From: Bacteroidota bacterium
GTDB lineage: Bacteria; Bacteroidota; Ignavibacteria; UBA10030; BY39
DNA length: 59,708 bases
Assembly (NCBI GenBank): GCA_030017895.1
Contig: JASEGV010000008.1
Location: 1-59,708, forward strand
Direction: 5' to 3'
The notes below the pieces were generated by a model, which was given only the letters and a program-made list of their open reading frames with translations, searched no databases and was not told the origin of the DNA. Positions 1 through 8,649 of this stretch are shown here, piece by piece. Position 1 is the first letter of the stretch, and every line of letters starts with the position of its first letter. The translations under genes and the position numbers were made by a program.

Positions 1-470
1 TATGTTACGCTGTTTCTATCTATCATTTTTACCCACTCACTTCCACGATGAGCCAGTATAAGATAAAAGTTTTTTAAAGCAATATCAATATTTTGATGTG
101 TTAACAAGTGAGGCAATGAATTACCCAAACAAAAGACGGCATCGAAATTAGAATCAACATTTTTCGTCAGATTATGATAACTGGATAGGACCGTCTTAAG
201 ATAGACTGTATAAATTTTAGCATTCTCAGTTAATATTTTTAACATTTTTGGTGAAACGTCTACTGAAGTAACATCACAACCAAGTTTTGCCAATAATATT
301 GAATGAAATCCTGTCCCACAGCCTGCATCAAGAACTTTTTTTAACTGATAACGCTCTACGAGCATTTTGAAAGCCGGTTCTTCCTTCTCAAACCGCTTCT
401 CAAACTGGGTCATCAAGTCATAGTCATCAGCTAACTCATCATAAAAATTTTTAATCTCATCAGAATCCAT
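1..470 (-). CDS. Class I SAM-dependent methyltransferase, C-terminus missing
   Basis: The reading frame runs off the window edge, so only about 156 codons are present. Residues 46-54 read VLDAGCGTG, the glycine-rich SAM-binding motif I, followed about 20 residues later by VTSVDVS, the acidic end of strand 2. A later stretch VDSNFDAVFCLGNSLPH fits motif IV. The sequence around residue 140 (NFYLILA) should lead into a PGG-type loop but continues as HRGSEWVKM, which lies in the edge repeat. The gene is therefore probably interrupted by a mobile element. The substrate cannot be told. It is the last gene of the operon beginning near 6.1 kb. Confidence 0.8.
   Translation of the reverse strand, partial: MDSDEIKNFYDELADDYDLMTQFEKRFEKEEPAFKMLVERYQLKKVLDAGCGTGFHSILLAKLGCDVTSVDVSPKMLKILTENAKIYTVYLKTVLSSYHNLTKNVDSNFDAVFCLGNSLPHLLTHQNIDIALKNFYLILAHRGSEWVKMIDRNSVT
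3..55. repeat. Left copy of 53-bp inverted repeat at window edge
   Basis: These 53 bases are the exact reverse complement of 59656-59708. Identity breaks at position 56. The repeat starts inside the methyltransferase frame, where the normal protein sequence stops making sense. The likeliest reading is the terminal repeat of an insertion sequence present at both contig ends. The inner edge reads GGCTCATCGTGG, which loosely recalls ISL3-type ends; that family guess is weak. Confidence 0.85.
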
Positions 471-497
471 ACCGAATATATTTTATTTTTACAGAAT

Positions 498-1265
498 TCA
501 CTTTGCTATTAAATTTCCTTGTATTCCTACTGTAACGATTTCTATCGGTGTATCCATTCCTGCCATACGGGCAGCTTCGTTTGCAAGTGCAGCTAACCCC
601 GAACAACACGGTACTTCCATTACAACAACTTTCACACTCCGCAGATTAGAATTCTTGAATATGTGCGCTAATTTCTGAACATAGGGAGACGTGTCGTCTA
701 ATTTTGGACAAGCTATCGCTATCGAATTTCCTGTCATAAAATCGGAGTGGAAATTTGAATAAGCGAACGGGACACAATCGGCTACGAGCACAAAATCGGC
801 GTTGCGGAAATAAGGCGCTGTTGGTGGAACCAAATGTAACTGAACAGGCCACTGACGAAGCTGTGAATCAAAATTTGTTTTTAGCTTTTGCACAGCTGGT
901 TGTTCCCACTGAATCATACGCGATGAGGGGCAGCCGCCTCCCACAACCTCCAAATTTGTCGATACTAATTCGTGCTTGTGATTGGCTAAATGTTGGATGT
1001 GCGTTTGCAGTTTATCGGGAGCGTGTTTTCTGATATGTTCAATCACACTTGGTTCGTCATATTCTTCAACATACTCTTCTAGAACGGTTAAAGCATTTTG
1101 TGGACAATCGCCGAGGCAAGCGCCGAGTCCATCGCAGAAACTTTCTTCTACAAGCTTTGCTTTACCGTCTATTATTTGAAGTGCCCCTTCGGGACAAGAG
1201 GGGATACAAAGTGCGCAACCGTCGCATAGCGATTCATCTATTTTTATAATTTTTCTTTTTATCAT
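498..1265 (-). CDS. Soluble 4Fe-4S ferredoxin-like protein
   Basis: The protein has 255 residues. Its first 60 hold two iron-sulfur segments: CDGCALCIPSCP (the full four-cysteine pattern) and CDGLGACLGDCP, which lacks the second cysteine. The C-terminal half has conserved-looking cysteines in VADCVPFAY, IACPKLDD and EVPCCSG, a layout known from a family of uncharacterised 4Fe-4S proteins in anaerobes. I chose the internal ATG at 1265 because the longer frame (from 1337) would overlap the upstream gene and its first 24 residues look non-coding. It follows the NapH-like gene by 34 bases and probably carries electrons in the same nitrite or anaerobic respiratory operon. The redox partner is not known. 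Confidence 0.8.
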   Translation of the reverse strand: MIKRKIIKIDESLCDGCALCIPSCPEGALQIIDGKAKLVEESFCDGLGACLGDCPQNALTVLEEYVEEYDEPSVIEHIRKHAPDKLQTHIQHLANHKHELVSTNLEVVGGGCPSSRMIQWEQPAVQKLKTNFDSQLRQWPVQLHLVPPTAPYFRNADFVLVADCVPFAYSNFHSDFMTGNSIAIACPKLDDTSPYVQKLAHIFKNSNLRSVKVVVMEVPCCSGLAALANEAARMAGMDTPIEIVTVGIQGNLIAK

Positions 1266-1299
1266 ATTTAATTTGCAGTTAGTTGTTGGTAGATTGAAT

Positions 1300-2475
1300 T
1301 TAATCATTTGGTCCATAGTCTGGAACCTGTCCGCCATTGTGTTGGTACAGCGGACTATCTAATTCCTTAAATCTTTTAAGATACTCTTCTTTGGAAATTT
1401 TATTCTGCCAATTTCCCGTTAACATAGCAAGCCCTGTTATTCCTATAAATATTCCGATAATCAGTGATGCAAATACCCAATTTGAAACCCGCTTATTAAC
1501 AAAATGAGTTTTTAGTTCAAGAGTATTTTTTACCGGGCAAGCTTGTACACACTCAAGACAGCTTGTGCATTCATCGCTCCACACAGTTTTTACTTTATGA
1601 ACTTTAATGCTATTAGGGCAAGCTTTCGTACATAAGTCGCAGTTAACACAGTTAGATTCAACGCGCTTAATTTTTATAGGACTTAACCAACTTAAAACAC
1701 CTAACAAACCACCGTAAGGACATAGATAGCGGCACCAGAAATTTTTGATTACAACCGAGAGGAGAGCTAATATTATGATTGTCCAAAGTGCAAATTGAGA
1801 AATGTTTGCAAAAAAGTAGTACATCTTGATATCGGCAACTTTGTTATAAGGGCTAAAAATAAAAGCTTTTAAAGCTTCTGTATCCATCGTCCAAAAAATA
1901 GCCCACACAAAAAAAGCGAGTAATAAATACTTCAATGAACGTAATGGATAATCGAGGAATTTATTTATCGAAATATTCTTACCAAATACTTTTTTCCCGA
2001 GCATCCATAATCCTTCGCTGATATAGCCGACTGGGCAAAGCCAACTGCAAAAACTTTTTTTGAACAGTAACCCGGTTGCGACGACCGCTACAAATATTAT
2101 CAAACCCGCCGGATGGATTTCGTTAATGATACCAGTTTGAAACCAGTACTTCAAACTAATTAGTGCGCTAATTGGCAGAAATCCTTCCACACCCGGAGGG
2201 CGGCCAAAGTATGGAAATGAGCCACCAGATTCCCCCCATTTTATAAACAAATAAAACTCGAAGCCAATCCAGATTACCAAGAGAGCGAAAGTAATTTGCA
2301 CAACGTTTCTGAAAAATTGAGAATCTTCCTTTAACCGCCAAGTAAATCGTTTAAAAATATTTGGTTCGAGGTCGAAATTCAGCTTGGGCTTTCTCAGTTC
2401 AGCTGGTATTTTTTTGATTCCCCTTTCGCTTTGTAAGAATGATTCTTTCTCAATAATGTTTTCTTTGTACGACAT
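1300..2475 (-). CDS. NapH/NosR-like membrane polyferredoxin
   Basis: This 391-residue protein has about five hydrophobic segments and two CxxxCP signatures typical of the NapH/NosR/CcoG membrane ferredoxin fold (CSWLCPVGY near 140 and CRYLCPYGG near 250). Two 4Fe-4S motifs follow (CVNCDLCTKACP and CTSCLECVQACP), then a last membrane helix. The family passes electrons from the quinol pool to periplasmic or cytoplasmic partners. Its place right after nrfA, nrfH and the Rrf2 gene suggests it serves nitrite respiration or matching redox sensing. It is not a standard Nrf subunit, so the role is inferred from context. Confidence 0.85.
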   Translation of the reverse strand: MSYKENIIEKESFLQSERGIKKIPAELRKPKLNFDLEPNIFKRFTWRLKEDSQFFRNVVQITFALLVIWIGFEFYLFIKWGESGGSFPYFGRPPGVEGFLPISALISLKYWFQTGIINEIHPAGLIIFVAVVATGLLFKKSFCSWLCPVGYISEGLWMLGKKVFGKNISINKFLDYPLRSLKYLLLAFFVWAIFWTMDTEALKAFIFSPYNKVADIKMYYFFANISQFALWTIIILALLSVVIKNFWCRYLCPYGGLLGVLSWLSPIKIKRVESNCVNCDLCTKACPNSIKVHKVKTVWSDECTSCLECVQACPVKNTLELKTHFVNKRVSNWVFASLIIGIFIGITGLAMLTGNWQNKISKEEYLKRFKELDSPLYQHNGGQVPDYGPND

Positions 2476-2539
2476 ATATTTATAGATAGTTTTCGTTTAA
2501 CAAATCAGATAATTTTATCTTATTTACACATAAAAAATT

Positions 2540-2974
2540 TTAAAGCGACTTATAACCTGGTTTCGTTATTTCATTTGCAAGTTCCAACAAATTTTTCTTT
2601 TTTATCATTTCAACGATATTATCTCTCAACTCTTTCCAATCGTCGTGAACCGGACACGGAGAATTGCCTGAACAATTCGGGAAACCGAGGACGCAACTTG
2701 TTCTATACCCATCTCCATCTATAGCTTCAACGATATCGAAAAGGAAAATTTCTTCGGAAGATTTTGCCAACTCGAATCCACCGAAAAGACCTTTTTGTGA
2801 ATTCAACATCCTTTTCATTGATAACGATTGCATAATTTTCCCAAGAAAGTGTTGGGGTATGTTCAGTTGCTCTGCAATCTCTTTTATAGAAGTCCATTGC
2901 CCAGAGGTTTTTTTCGCTAAATAAATTAACGCCTGAATGGCATACTCACTTTGTCGACTAAATATTAAACTCAT
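2540..2974 (-). CDS. Rrf2-family transcriptional regulator
   Basis: A 144-residue protein with the N-terminal winged helix of the Rrf2 family (start MSLIFSRQSEYAIQALIYLA, then a recognition helix around IPQHFLGKIMQSL). Three cysteines in the C-terminal half (C-x6-C-x5-C, ending PCPVHDDW) match the iron-sulfur ligand layout of NsrR and IscR relatives. It begins 6 bases after nrfH and is almost certainly co-transcribed. By analogy with NsrR it may sense nitric oxide or nitrite and control this operon; that assignment is inference from the neighbourhood. Confidence 0.9.
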   Translation of the reverse strand: MSLIFSRQSEYAIQALIYLAKKTSGQWTSIKEIAEQLNIPQHFLGKIMQSLSMKRMLNSQKGLFGGFELAKSSEEIFLFDIVEAIDGDGYRTSCVLGFPNCSGNSPCPVHDDWKELRDNIVEMIKKKNLLELANEITKPGYKSL

Positions 2975-2980
2975 TTATTC

Positions 2981-3427
2981 TTAAAAACTATGTCCTACAC
3001 TTTGATGGCAGGTAAAACACCTTTGTCTGTTTTTATGTGTTTGTACAAAAACTGCCGATAACGTTTCTTTATGACAACGGATACAATTATCTTCTACTAC
3101 ATTAGTGCTTCTGGATTTAATTTGTATCACTTCCGGTGGACCGAATGTAAATGCCCACGAATGATTAAAACCGTTTTCTGCTTTTACTAAATATTTCCTT
3201 ATGATGTTATCAGGAGTATGGCATCCATTGCATGCGATATCTCTATGACTTGCTGAGTTCCATGAAGAATAATTTTCCCGCATAACGTGACAATTGACGC
3301 ATGATTTCGGATCGTCCGACATATACGAATAACCTTTTGCATAGATAAAAGTATAAATACCGACGCCTAAAAATATTCCGATAGCAGTAAACATCAAAGG
3401 TAGAAAATATTTTTTCAGATTACTCAT
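2981..3427 (-). CDS. nrfH: Cytochrome c nitrite reductase small subunit
   Basis: The 148-residue protein has one N-terminal membrane anchor (about residues 8-30) and four CxxCH haem sites: CVNCH (43), CNGCH (66), CIRCH (115) and CFTCH (137). This is the NapC/NirT-family quinol dehydrogenase NrfH, which feeds electrons from menaquinol to NrfA in the periplasm. Its start overlaps the nrfA stop by 4 bases (ATGA), showing translational coupling. The length is normal for NrfH. Confidence 0.95.
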   Translation of the reverse strand: MSNLKKYFLPLMFTAIGIFLGVGIYTFIYAKGYSYMSDDPKSCVNCHVMRENYSSWNSASHRDIACNGCHTPDNIIRKYLVKAENGFNHSWAFTFGPPEVIQIKSRSTNVVEDNCIRCHKETLSAVFVQTHKNRQRCFTCHQSVGHSF

Positions 3428-4737
3428 TTACGGGTAACTTTTGTTAAAGTTTTAAATGCCGATAATTCTGCCTGACGTGCAAAGTCGCGTGCATCAGCTA
3501 AAATTCGGGCTGACTCCTGCGGGCTGTGGAAACCCATACTATTTTCAGCGCTGATGAAATCCCAACGCATCTGAGCTTTCCGATGCAACAGTCGCGCTTC
3601 TTCTAATTCCTTATCGCTCACACCTGATTGTATAGCCATCTTTAAAACATCCATCGCAGCGAGAATTGCTTTTTCTGACTTCTGCATCGATTGATATGTT
3701 TTGTCCTGTATCTCCAACACACGGCTTTTCATCTCTGTTTCACTTTGACGGTGGCAATTCAAGCAAGTGTTGGAAATATTTTCCAACGGAGTTCTTATCC
3801 AATGGTCTGTGATCTTTATTGCACCTTCGCGTTTGTAGGGCATGTGGCAATCGGCACAAGCAACGTTCGACCTTGCATGTAAACCAGTCGACCAAAACTC
3901 AAATTCCGGATGCTGAATTTTTATCATCGGAGAATTAGTTTCAGCATGATTCCAATCGGTGAAAGCAACCTCGGAATAATATGAATCGATACTGTCGATG
4001 TTTAATCCTTTATCCCAAGGGAATGTTAAATATTTACCCGGTCCTTTAAAGTAATATTCAACGTGGCACTGAGCGCATACATAAGTTCGCATCTGCTGAC
4101 GGTCAGCTTTCGACAAATCGATTCCCCGACGCTCCATCGCTTCCTTAAATGCGATGCGGGTAATTTTTAAATCCATCGTATTAGCATCGTGGCAATCGGC
4201 ACACGAAACGGAATGTTTGAATCCGTGCTTCTCTGCCAAATCTTTTACAGGTATTTTATAAAAAGCTTCCGCCCCAATCGAATCAATTAACTTCGGTACT
4301 TGCGGACTCTTACAGCTCATACACGTTCCCGGTTTCTTATCTCCCAATCGTTGCGAAGCGAGCATGTCCTGTAGAGCATTCATGTGTCCTCGCTCTTCTT
4401 TGTAATCGATACCAAATGGGTAACCGGCAAAAAGTCGCATATAATCAGGATGTTTATCTAATTTTTGAAATGATTCCGAACCACCATAACGACCATATTT
4501 ACTGTAATCTTCCAACTCACTTGTGCTCATTGTTTTTATGTATGAGTCGTATTCTCGTGGGAAATTATCTCTCCAAACTGCCGGGTCTGGTTCACCTTCA
4601 GGAATTTCTTTGAGTTGTAAGTAAGTAATCCGTCCTTCTTGTTTATGCTCAAATATATTTATCAATAAACCGACTACAGCAATTGTGAGAATTATGCTCA
4701 CAGCCAATATTGCAAAATATCTTTTTTTAATTTCCAT
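3424..4737 (-). CDS. nrfA: Ammonia-forming cytochrome c nitrite reductase, catalytic subunit
   Basis: NrfA reduces nitrite to ammonium with six electrons in the periplasm. The 437-residue protein has an N-terminal signal or anchor (about 6-28), the diagnostic CMSCK active-site haem motif (C139, K143), and four normal CxxCH haem sites (CADCH, CAQCH, CADCH, CLNCH). The stretch IQHPEFE before the fourth site is conserved in the family near the calcium site. Gene order barrel-nrfA-nrfH is compact (24-base gap upstream, 4-base overlap downstream). It is somewhat shorter than E. coli NrfA but has all five haem sites, so it should be functional. Confidence 0.97.
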   Translation of the reverse strand: MEIKKRYFAILAVSIILTIAVVGLLINIFEHKQEGRITYLQLKEIPEGEPDPAVWRDNFPREYDSYIKTMSTSELEDYSKYGRYGGSESFQKLDKHPDYMRLFAGYPFGIDYKEERGHMNALQDMLASQRLGDKKPGTCMSCKSPQVPKLIDSIGAEAFYKIPVKDLAEKHGFKHSVSCADCHDANTMDLKITRIAFKEAMERRGIDLSKADRQQMRTYVCAQCHVEYYFKGPGKYLTFPWDKGLNIDSIDSYYSEVAFTDWNHAETNSPMIKIQHPEFEFWSTGLHARSNVACADCHMPYKREGAIKITDHWIRTPLENISNTCLNCHRQSETEMKSRVLEIQDKTYQSMQKSEKAILAAMDVLKMAIQSGVSDKELEEARLLHRKAQMRWDFISAENSMGFHSPQESARILADARDFARQAELSAFKTLTKVTRK

Positions 4738-4761
4738 ATTTTATCTCTCTCATTAAAATTA

Positions 4762-6024
4762 TTAAAATGAAAATGAAGTTGTTAAATATCCCCAAAGTGC
4801 TACATCGTTACCATCAAACTTTGAACGCATAATTTTGCCGGGCGTAAATAACCCACCACCCCATTCGAAACCTACGTATTTGTTGTACTTCCACGTAAAA
4901 ACTATATCAAGCTCTTGACCTAATTCTGTTTCATCCACTGTAGGTGGATTTAATTTTTCTGCCAATGTAAAATTATGTAAGGTGATGTTAGCAGTTACCG
5001 ATTCATAAGGATGGAATATAAATCGGGCATAGATATCTTGCAGCCCCCGCTCGTCGGTATGCTTTGGTATGTTTGTGAAGTAATCCATGAAGCCGTAGAA
5101 TTTATGTCCGGTTGCGTAAGGTGGTTCGAAAGTTTTGTACTTTGCATCGCCCGCCGGTGTGCCAGATAATCTTTCGAATGAAATAGCTGCAGAAGAAATT
5201 GGCATATCAGTAAAATTATAACCCGCAGTTAGAGCGAACAGATAAGCCGATATATCTTTCCCTTTTTTCCAACCGTTTTGAATTGCGAGGTCGCCTTCAT
5301 AAAATAATTCATTAGTGATAGAACCTTTTGCATATATCCCACTCGTGAAACGTGATAAATCGTTAAAACCGGATACAGATACGTTTCTATCAAGTTGATG
5401 AACTGTAAACAAATCAACCTGATGACCAGTGAAGTATTTTGAAGAATAATAAAGTCCGCTGAATAATTGTCCGGCATCTCTTACAAACTTTACATCTACC
5501 GGGGTGGCAGCAGAAGGAGCGATATTTGTTTCGGCAGTATTCATCACAATCAAATCGAAACGGTGTTCGGGAATTTCGTAACGAAGCAACCCACCGTCAT
5601 AAATCCGCCCGATGTTATTCCACATAACAGCACCCATCATTCGCTCACTTCCGTATGACAAACGCTGCCGACCTAATTTAAAAGTCAACTCATCATACAA
5701 AAATTTATCTAATTGCAAATACCCCTGATGAAGATCGAGATTGCGTGTGTTGCTTATAGTATTATAACTGCCCGTTGCATCTTTTTCTTCACCGAAGATT
5801 CGTGCATCTTGTATTTGAAGATACACTTTTACATTTTCGATTGGTTGGATATTTGCACCAAGTCGTGCGCGAAATAAGCTAAAATAATTTGGAGGAGTAG
5901 CATTTTTAAAATCTCTTCCATCAAGTTCGCTCCGAACCCGTAGTTCCCCATCCCATTTAATTTCCTGAGATTTAGAAGAAGAAATAACTACTAATACTAC
6001 AAGAATTATTGTTAAAATTTTCAT
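4762..6024 (-). CDS. Outer-membrane beta-barrel protein, alginate-export-like
   Basis: A 420-residue protein with a signal peptide (MKILTIILVVLVVISSS, likely cleaved after SKSQ) and many alternating amphipathic strands. It ends in an aromatic residue (TTSFSF), the usual barrel C-terminus. Segments such as FSLFRARLGANIQP, LKLGRQRLSYGSERMMG and IQDARIFG resemble the alginate-export (AlgE-like) barrel family. It is the first gene of the nrf operon; a barrel here may let nitrite or another anion into the periplasm. The substrate is not known. Confidence 0.85.
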   Translation of the reverse strand: MKILTIILVVLVVISSSKSQEIKWDGELRVRSELDGRDFKNATPPNYFSLFRARLGANIQPIENVKVYLQIQDARIFGEEKDATGSYNTISNTRNLDLHQGYLQLDKFLYDELTFKLGRQRLSYGSERMMGAVMWNNIGRIYDGGLLRYEIPEHRFDLIVMNTAETNIAPSAATPVDVKFVRDAGQLFSGLYYSSKYFTGHQVDLFTVHQLDRNVSVSGFNDLSRFTSGIYAKGSITNELFYEGDLAIQNGWKKGKDISAYLFALTAGYNFTDMPISSAAISFERLSGTPAGDAKYKTFEPPYATGHKFYGFMDYFTNIPKHTDERGLQDIYARFIFHPYESVTANITLHNFTLAEKLNPPTVDETELGQELDIVFTWKYNKYVGFEWGGGLFTPGKIMRSKFDGNDVALWGYLTTSFSF

Positions 6025-6086
6025 AGCACTTTCCTTTTATTGTTGATAGATTAAAACAGACTATATTAATAAGAGTAATTTGTCTG

Positions 6087-6115
6087 AATATACAAAAAGT
6101 ATGAGCGATTGTCAA
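6087..6115 (-). promoter_or_regulatory. Promoter of the nrf operon
   Basis: On the minus strand TTGACA (6110-6115) is followed after 17 bases by TATATT (6087-6092), about 60 bases upstream of the barrel gene start. The spacing and hexamers are near the sigma-70 consensus. The AT-rich TATTAATA stretch just downstream could be a binding site for the Rrf2 regulator, but I cannot define an operator. Confidence 0.6.
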
Positions 6116-6171
6116 ATTGAAACCAATAGTAAATATTTTTTTTAGCATCGCTCATTTCACTATTGCCTCAT

Positions 6172-6523
6172 TTAAATATCTTGACGAATATGTTCTGTTA
6201 GAGAACTAGTAGAAAGATAAACAGAATGTTCATCAATAGAAAACAGACGATTCCGGAGTTTAATTAGGTCGCGTTTTAGTTGAGCAGGATTTAAAGTATG
6301 ATAAAGATATTTAAGTTTATTTTTAACATTTTTCGCGACAGCTCAACAAAACAGTTATCATTTTTTTTGTAATCACGACTTCGAGTGAAAGTGATTTTAT
6401 GTTCGTGGCAGTATCTGTAGAGGTGTGAGAGAATGTTCTAACAAGGATATGGTGTTTTAGCAGCGTGCCTGGTTTTGTTGTAGTTCTACCTTTTAACTGA
6501 AATTTTTTTAAGTTCATTGACAA
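6172..6523 (-). pseudogene. Decayed integrase-type transposase remnant
   Basis: Three pieces in different minus-strand frames recall one DDE integrase/transposase family. The first reads TTTKPGTLLKHHILVRTF (near 6450-6510). The second reads CHEHKITFTRSRDYKKNDN (near 6330-6400), which normally sits just before the last catalytic glutamate. The third reads TLNPAQLKRDLIKLRNRL (near 6240-6300), from the C-terminus. The DDE core between the first two is mostly deleted, and the pieces are joined by frameshifts. It is a dead IS copy that probably cut the neighbouring gene at 6525. The family assignment is from remembered motifs. Confidence 0.72.
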
Positions 6524-6524
6524 G

Positions 6525-6764
6525 ATGTCGATGAAAGGATCTCAGATGGCGGAAGCCATGAAGAAAGTGGACGGTTTTCCGATACAGACGACAATAAGCG
6601 GGATGACAGCGATGGTCACTAAAATCGAAAAGAGGTCGATAGCCAAGAGTGAGTTCGAAGTTCCTGCCGGTTTCAAAAAAGTGAAATCAGAAAACATGAT
6701 GGATAAACGACACAAAGGTCAACAGGATCCATCACCGGATGAAGAGGAAAAAGAAAAAGATTAG
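6525..6764 (+). pseudogene. Truncated C-terminal piece of a DUF4412-like lipoprotein
   Basis: The 79-codon frame begins one base from the opposing transposase remnant and lacks a signal peptide. Its core (KKVDGFPIQTTIS, then SEFEVPAGFKKV) is what I expect at the C-terminus of DUF4412-type secreted proteins, where a ...DG.P... strand is followed by FEVPAGY. The tail is very charged (PSPDEEEKEKD). The N-terminal two-thirds is missing, so it is probably a relic left by the IS insertion. Confidence 0.5.
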
Positions 6765-6808
6765 ATTTTTTTATAGAGACTTCTGAAAAATTGTTTATAA
6801 AATTAATA

Positions 6809-6968
6809 AGGGGCTGACCGATAAGTTTGTTTTCTCGTTACATCCCGTTCGAATATAAATAGTAACGAACGGGACACTTGAAAACCGACAGGGTATGCAG
6901 GTTCTCGAGTATCCCGTTCTGACTTGCTCAGAACGGGATGTATCGGGAGAACATTTTAGTCAGCCCCT
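6809..6968. mobile_element. 160-bp MITE-like palindromic element
   Basis: The ends are inverted: AGGGGCTGAC at 6809 and GTCAGCCCCT at 6959, with weaker pairing continuing inward. Inside are nested palindromes built on the same word: CCCGTTCG/CGAACGGG near 6843-6873 and ATCCCGTTCTGA/TCAGAACGGGAT near 6911-6940. There is no reading frame. The structure fits a non-autonomous miniature transposable element whose transposase lies elsewhere. Confidence 0.7.
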
Positions 6969-7039
6969 AAGGATAAAAAGAGAAAATCACTACTGCGCAT
7001 TTCTCTTTTAGACGCACAGTGGTATATTTTTTTGTGAGA

Positions 7040-8404
7040 CTATGCGATTTCTGAAATTCCTGCTAAACTGCGTGTAAGTTCTTCACTCGAAAAATGATTA
7101 GAAGTCAACTCGTTATTTAAGTAGGCATCGTACGCGCCTAAATCCAAAAAACCGTGTCCTGAAAGATTAAACAATATCGTTTTTCTTTCACCGGATTGTT
7201 TACATTTCTCGGCTTGCACCAATACTTCTTTAACAGCATGGGCGCTTTCTGGAGCTGGAATTATTCCTTCTGCCTTTGCAAATATTTGTGCCGCCGCAAA
7301 CACGTCTATCTGATTATGTGCAACTGCTGTCATATATCCATCCTTATAAAGCTTTGATACAAGTGGCGCCATTCCGTGATAACGCAAACCGCCGGCGTGT
7401 ATTTTTTGAGGAATAAATTTATGTCCCAGTGTGCACATTTTGATTAACGGTGTCAAACCCGCTGTATCACCAAAATCGTATGTATACTTTCCGCGAGTTA
7501 ATGAAGGACACGATTCCGGCTCCACAGCTATCACTTCCAAATTCGGTTGGCTGCCGTTTAATTTATCTCGCAAGAATGAAAAGCTGATTCCGGCAAAATT
7601 ACTTCCACCGCCGACACAACCGACGACAACGTCCGGATAATCTCCAGCCGCTTGAAACTGCAACTGCGCTTCTTCACCTATTATCGTTTGATGTAGTAAA
7701 ACGTGGTTTAACACACTGCCTAAGCCGTAATTCGTATCGTCTCTTTGAGCCGCTATTTCCACCGCTTCACTAATTGCTATACCGAGCGAGCCGGGGGAAT
7801 CTGGATTCTCTTCTAAAATTTTTCTTCCCGATGCAGTAAGCTCAGAAGGACTCGGAAAAACTTTGGCACCAAAAAGCTGCATAAAGCTTTTTCTGTACGG
7901 TTTCTGGAAGTAGCTTACTTTTACCATAAACACGTCGCACTCAAGCCCAAAATGACTGCATGCGAACGACAGAGCACTTCCCCACTGACCGGCGCCGGTT
8001 TCAGTAACAAGTTTTTTGATTCCCGCTTTTTTATTGTAGTACGCCTGCGGAATTGAAGTATTAGTTTTATGACTTCCAGCCGGGTTCACTCCTTCATATT
8101 TATAATAGATTTTGGCGGGTGTATCTAAAATTTTTTCTAAAGCCGACGCTCTAACCAACGGTGTAGGTCGGCTTAGTTTGTAGACATCCAGTACCTCGTC
8201 GGGAATTTCGATAAACTTTTCAGAGCTGATTTCCTGCTTTATGAGCTCATCAGGGAAAATTGCCTGAAGGTCGGAAGGTTTAATCGGCTGCAAGGTGCCC
8301 GGATGCAGAGGCGGCTGTAACGGGGTTTTAAGATCTGCTGCTATGTTGTAGTAATAGCGCGGTAATAGATTTTGACTAAGATTGAAGATTTTTTGTGTGT
8401 TCAT
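7040..8404 (-). CDS. Tryptophan synthase beta-like protein, TrpB2 type
   Basis: The 454-residue protein belongs to the PLP-dependent TrpB2 (TrpB-like) group. The PLP lysine lies in GSHKTNTS, the substrate motif in ETGAGQWGSA, and the phosphate-binding glycine loop in VGCVGGGSNF. TrpB2 enzymes make L-tryptophan from serine and indole but usually lack the TrpA-binding features of TrpB1. The start at 8404 (MNTQKIF) is preceded by GAGGT at good spacing; the longer frame to 8509 reads through a leader hairpin. It stands alone with no trpA nearby. A leader of about 200 bases separates it from its promoter. Confidence 0.93.
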   Translation of the reverse strand: MNTQKIFNLSQNLLPRYYYNIAADLKTPLQPPLHPGTLQPIKPSDLQAIFPDELIKQEISSEKFIEIPDEVLDVYKLSRPTPLVRASALEKILDTPAKIYYKYEGVNPAGSHKTNTSIPQAYYNKKAGIKKLVTETGAGQWGSALSFACSHFGLECDVFMVKVSYFQKPYRKSFMQLFGAKVFPSPSELTASGRKILEENPDSPGSLGIAISEAVEIAAQRDDTNYGLGSVLNHVLLHQTIIGEEAQLQFQAAGDYPDVVVGCVGGGSNFAGISFSFLRDKLNGSQPNLEVIAVEPESCPSLTRGKYTYDFGDTAGLTPLIKMCTLGHKFIPQKIHAGGLRYHGMAPLVSKLYKDGYMTAVAHNQIDVFAAAQIFAKAEGIIPAPESAHAVKEVLVQAEKCKQSGERKTILFNLSGHGFLDLGAYDAYLNNELTSNHFSSEELTRSLAGISEIA

Positions 8405-8612
8405 GATAACCTCATATGTTTTGGTGTGTAAATAAATGAGCCGCGACGGAAGCTGTTCACGGTAAACGAGGTTATAAAAACACGAAAGCCATGAACGGCA
8501 TGCCACCATCCACGGCTTGGTTAATTAAAAAATTAAATGCTTCAGGAGGGCGGACAAAACACTGTCCACCACCAAGAAGATAGATTTAATATTTATAAAT
8601 TTGATTTCACGT
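8405..8612 (-). promoter_or_regulatory. Structured leader of the trpB2 gene
   Basis: The transcript from the promoter at 8617-8645 would carry about 200 untranslated bases. Two strong hairpins are visible: GGTGGACA pairing with TGTCCGCC (about 8550-8573), and a 9-bp stem AGCCGTGGA/TTCATGGCT (8487-8517, two G-U pairs) followed shortly by a U-rich run. The first has a TGGTGGTGG run just before it. This could be an attenuator or just a stable leader; it matches no riboswitch I know. Confidence 0.35.
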
Positions 8613-8616
8613 TTAG

Positions 8617-8645
8617 AAAATAGAAAAATTATTGATGAATGTCAA
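8617..8645 (-). promoter_or_regulatory. Promoter of trpB2
   Basis: Minus-strand TTGACA (8640-8645), 17-base spacer, TATTTT (8617-8622). It lies back to back with the hicB promoter, with only 4 bases between the two -35 boxes. Confidence 0.55.
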
Positions 8646-8649
8646 ATAT

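Noticed and set aside
498-1337. Longer start (1337) for the ferredoxin-like gene
   Set aside because: It overlaps the upstream gene by 38 bases and the extra residues have no family likeness.
8555-8580. TGG TGG TGG run in the trpB2 leader, as in a Trp leader peptide
   Set aside because: In the frame giving three tryptophans there is no ATG, GTG or TTG between an upstream stop and the run, so no leader peptide can be supported.
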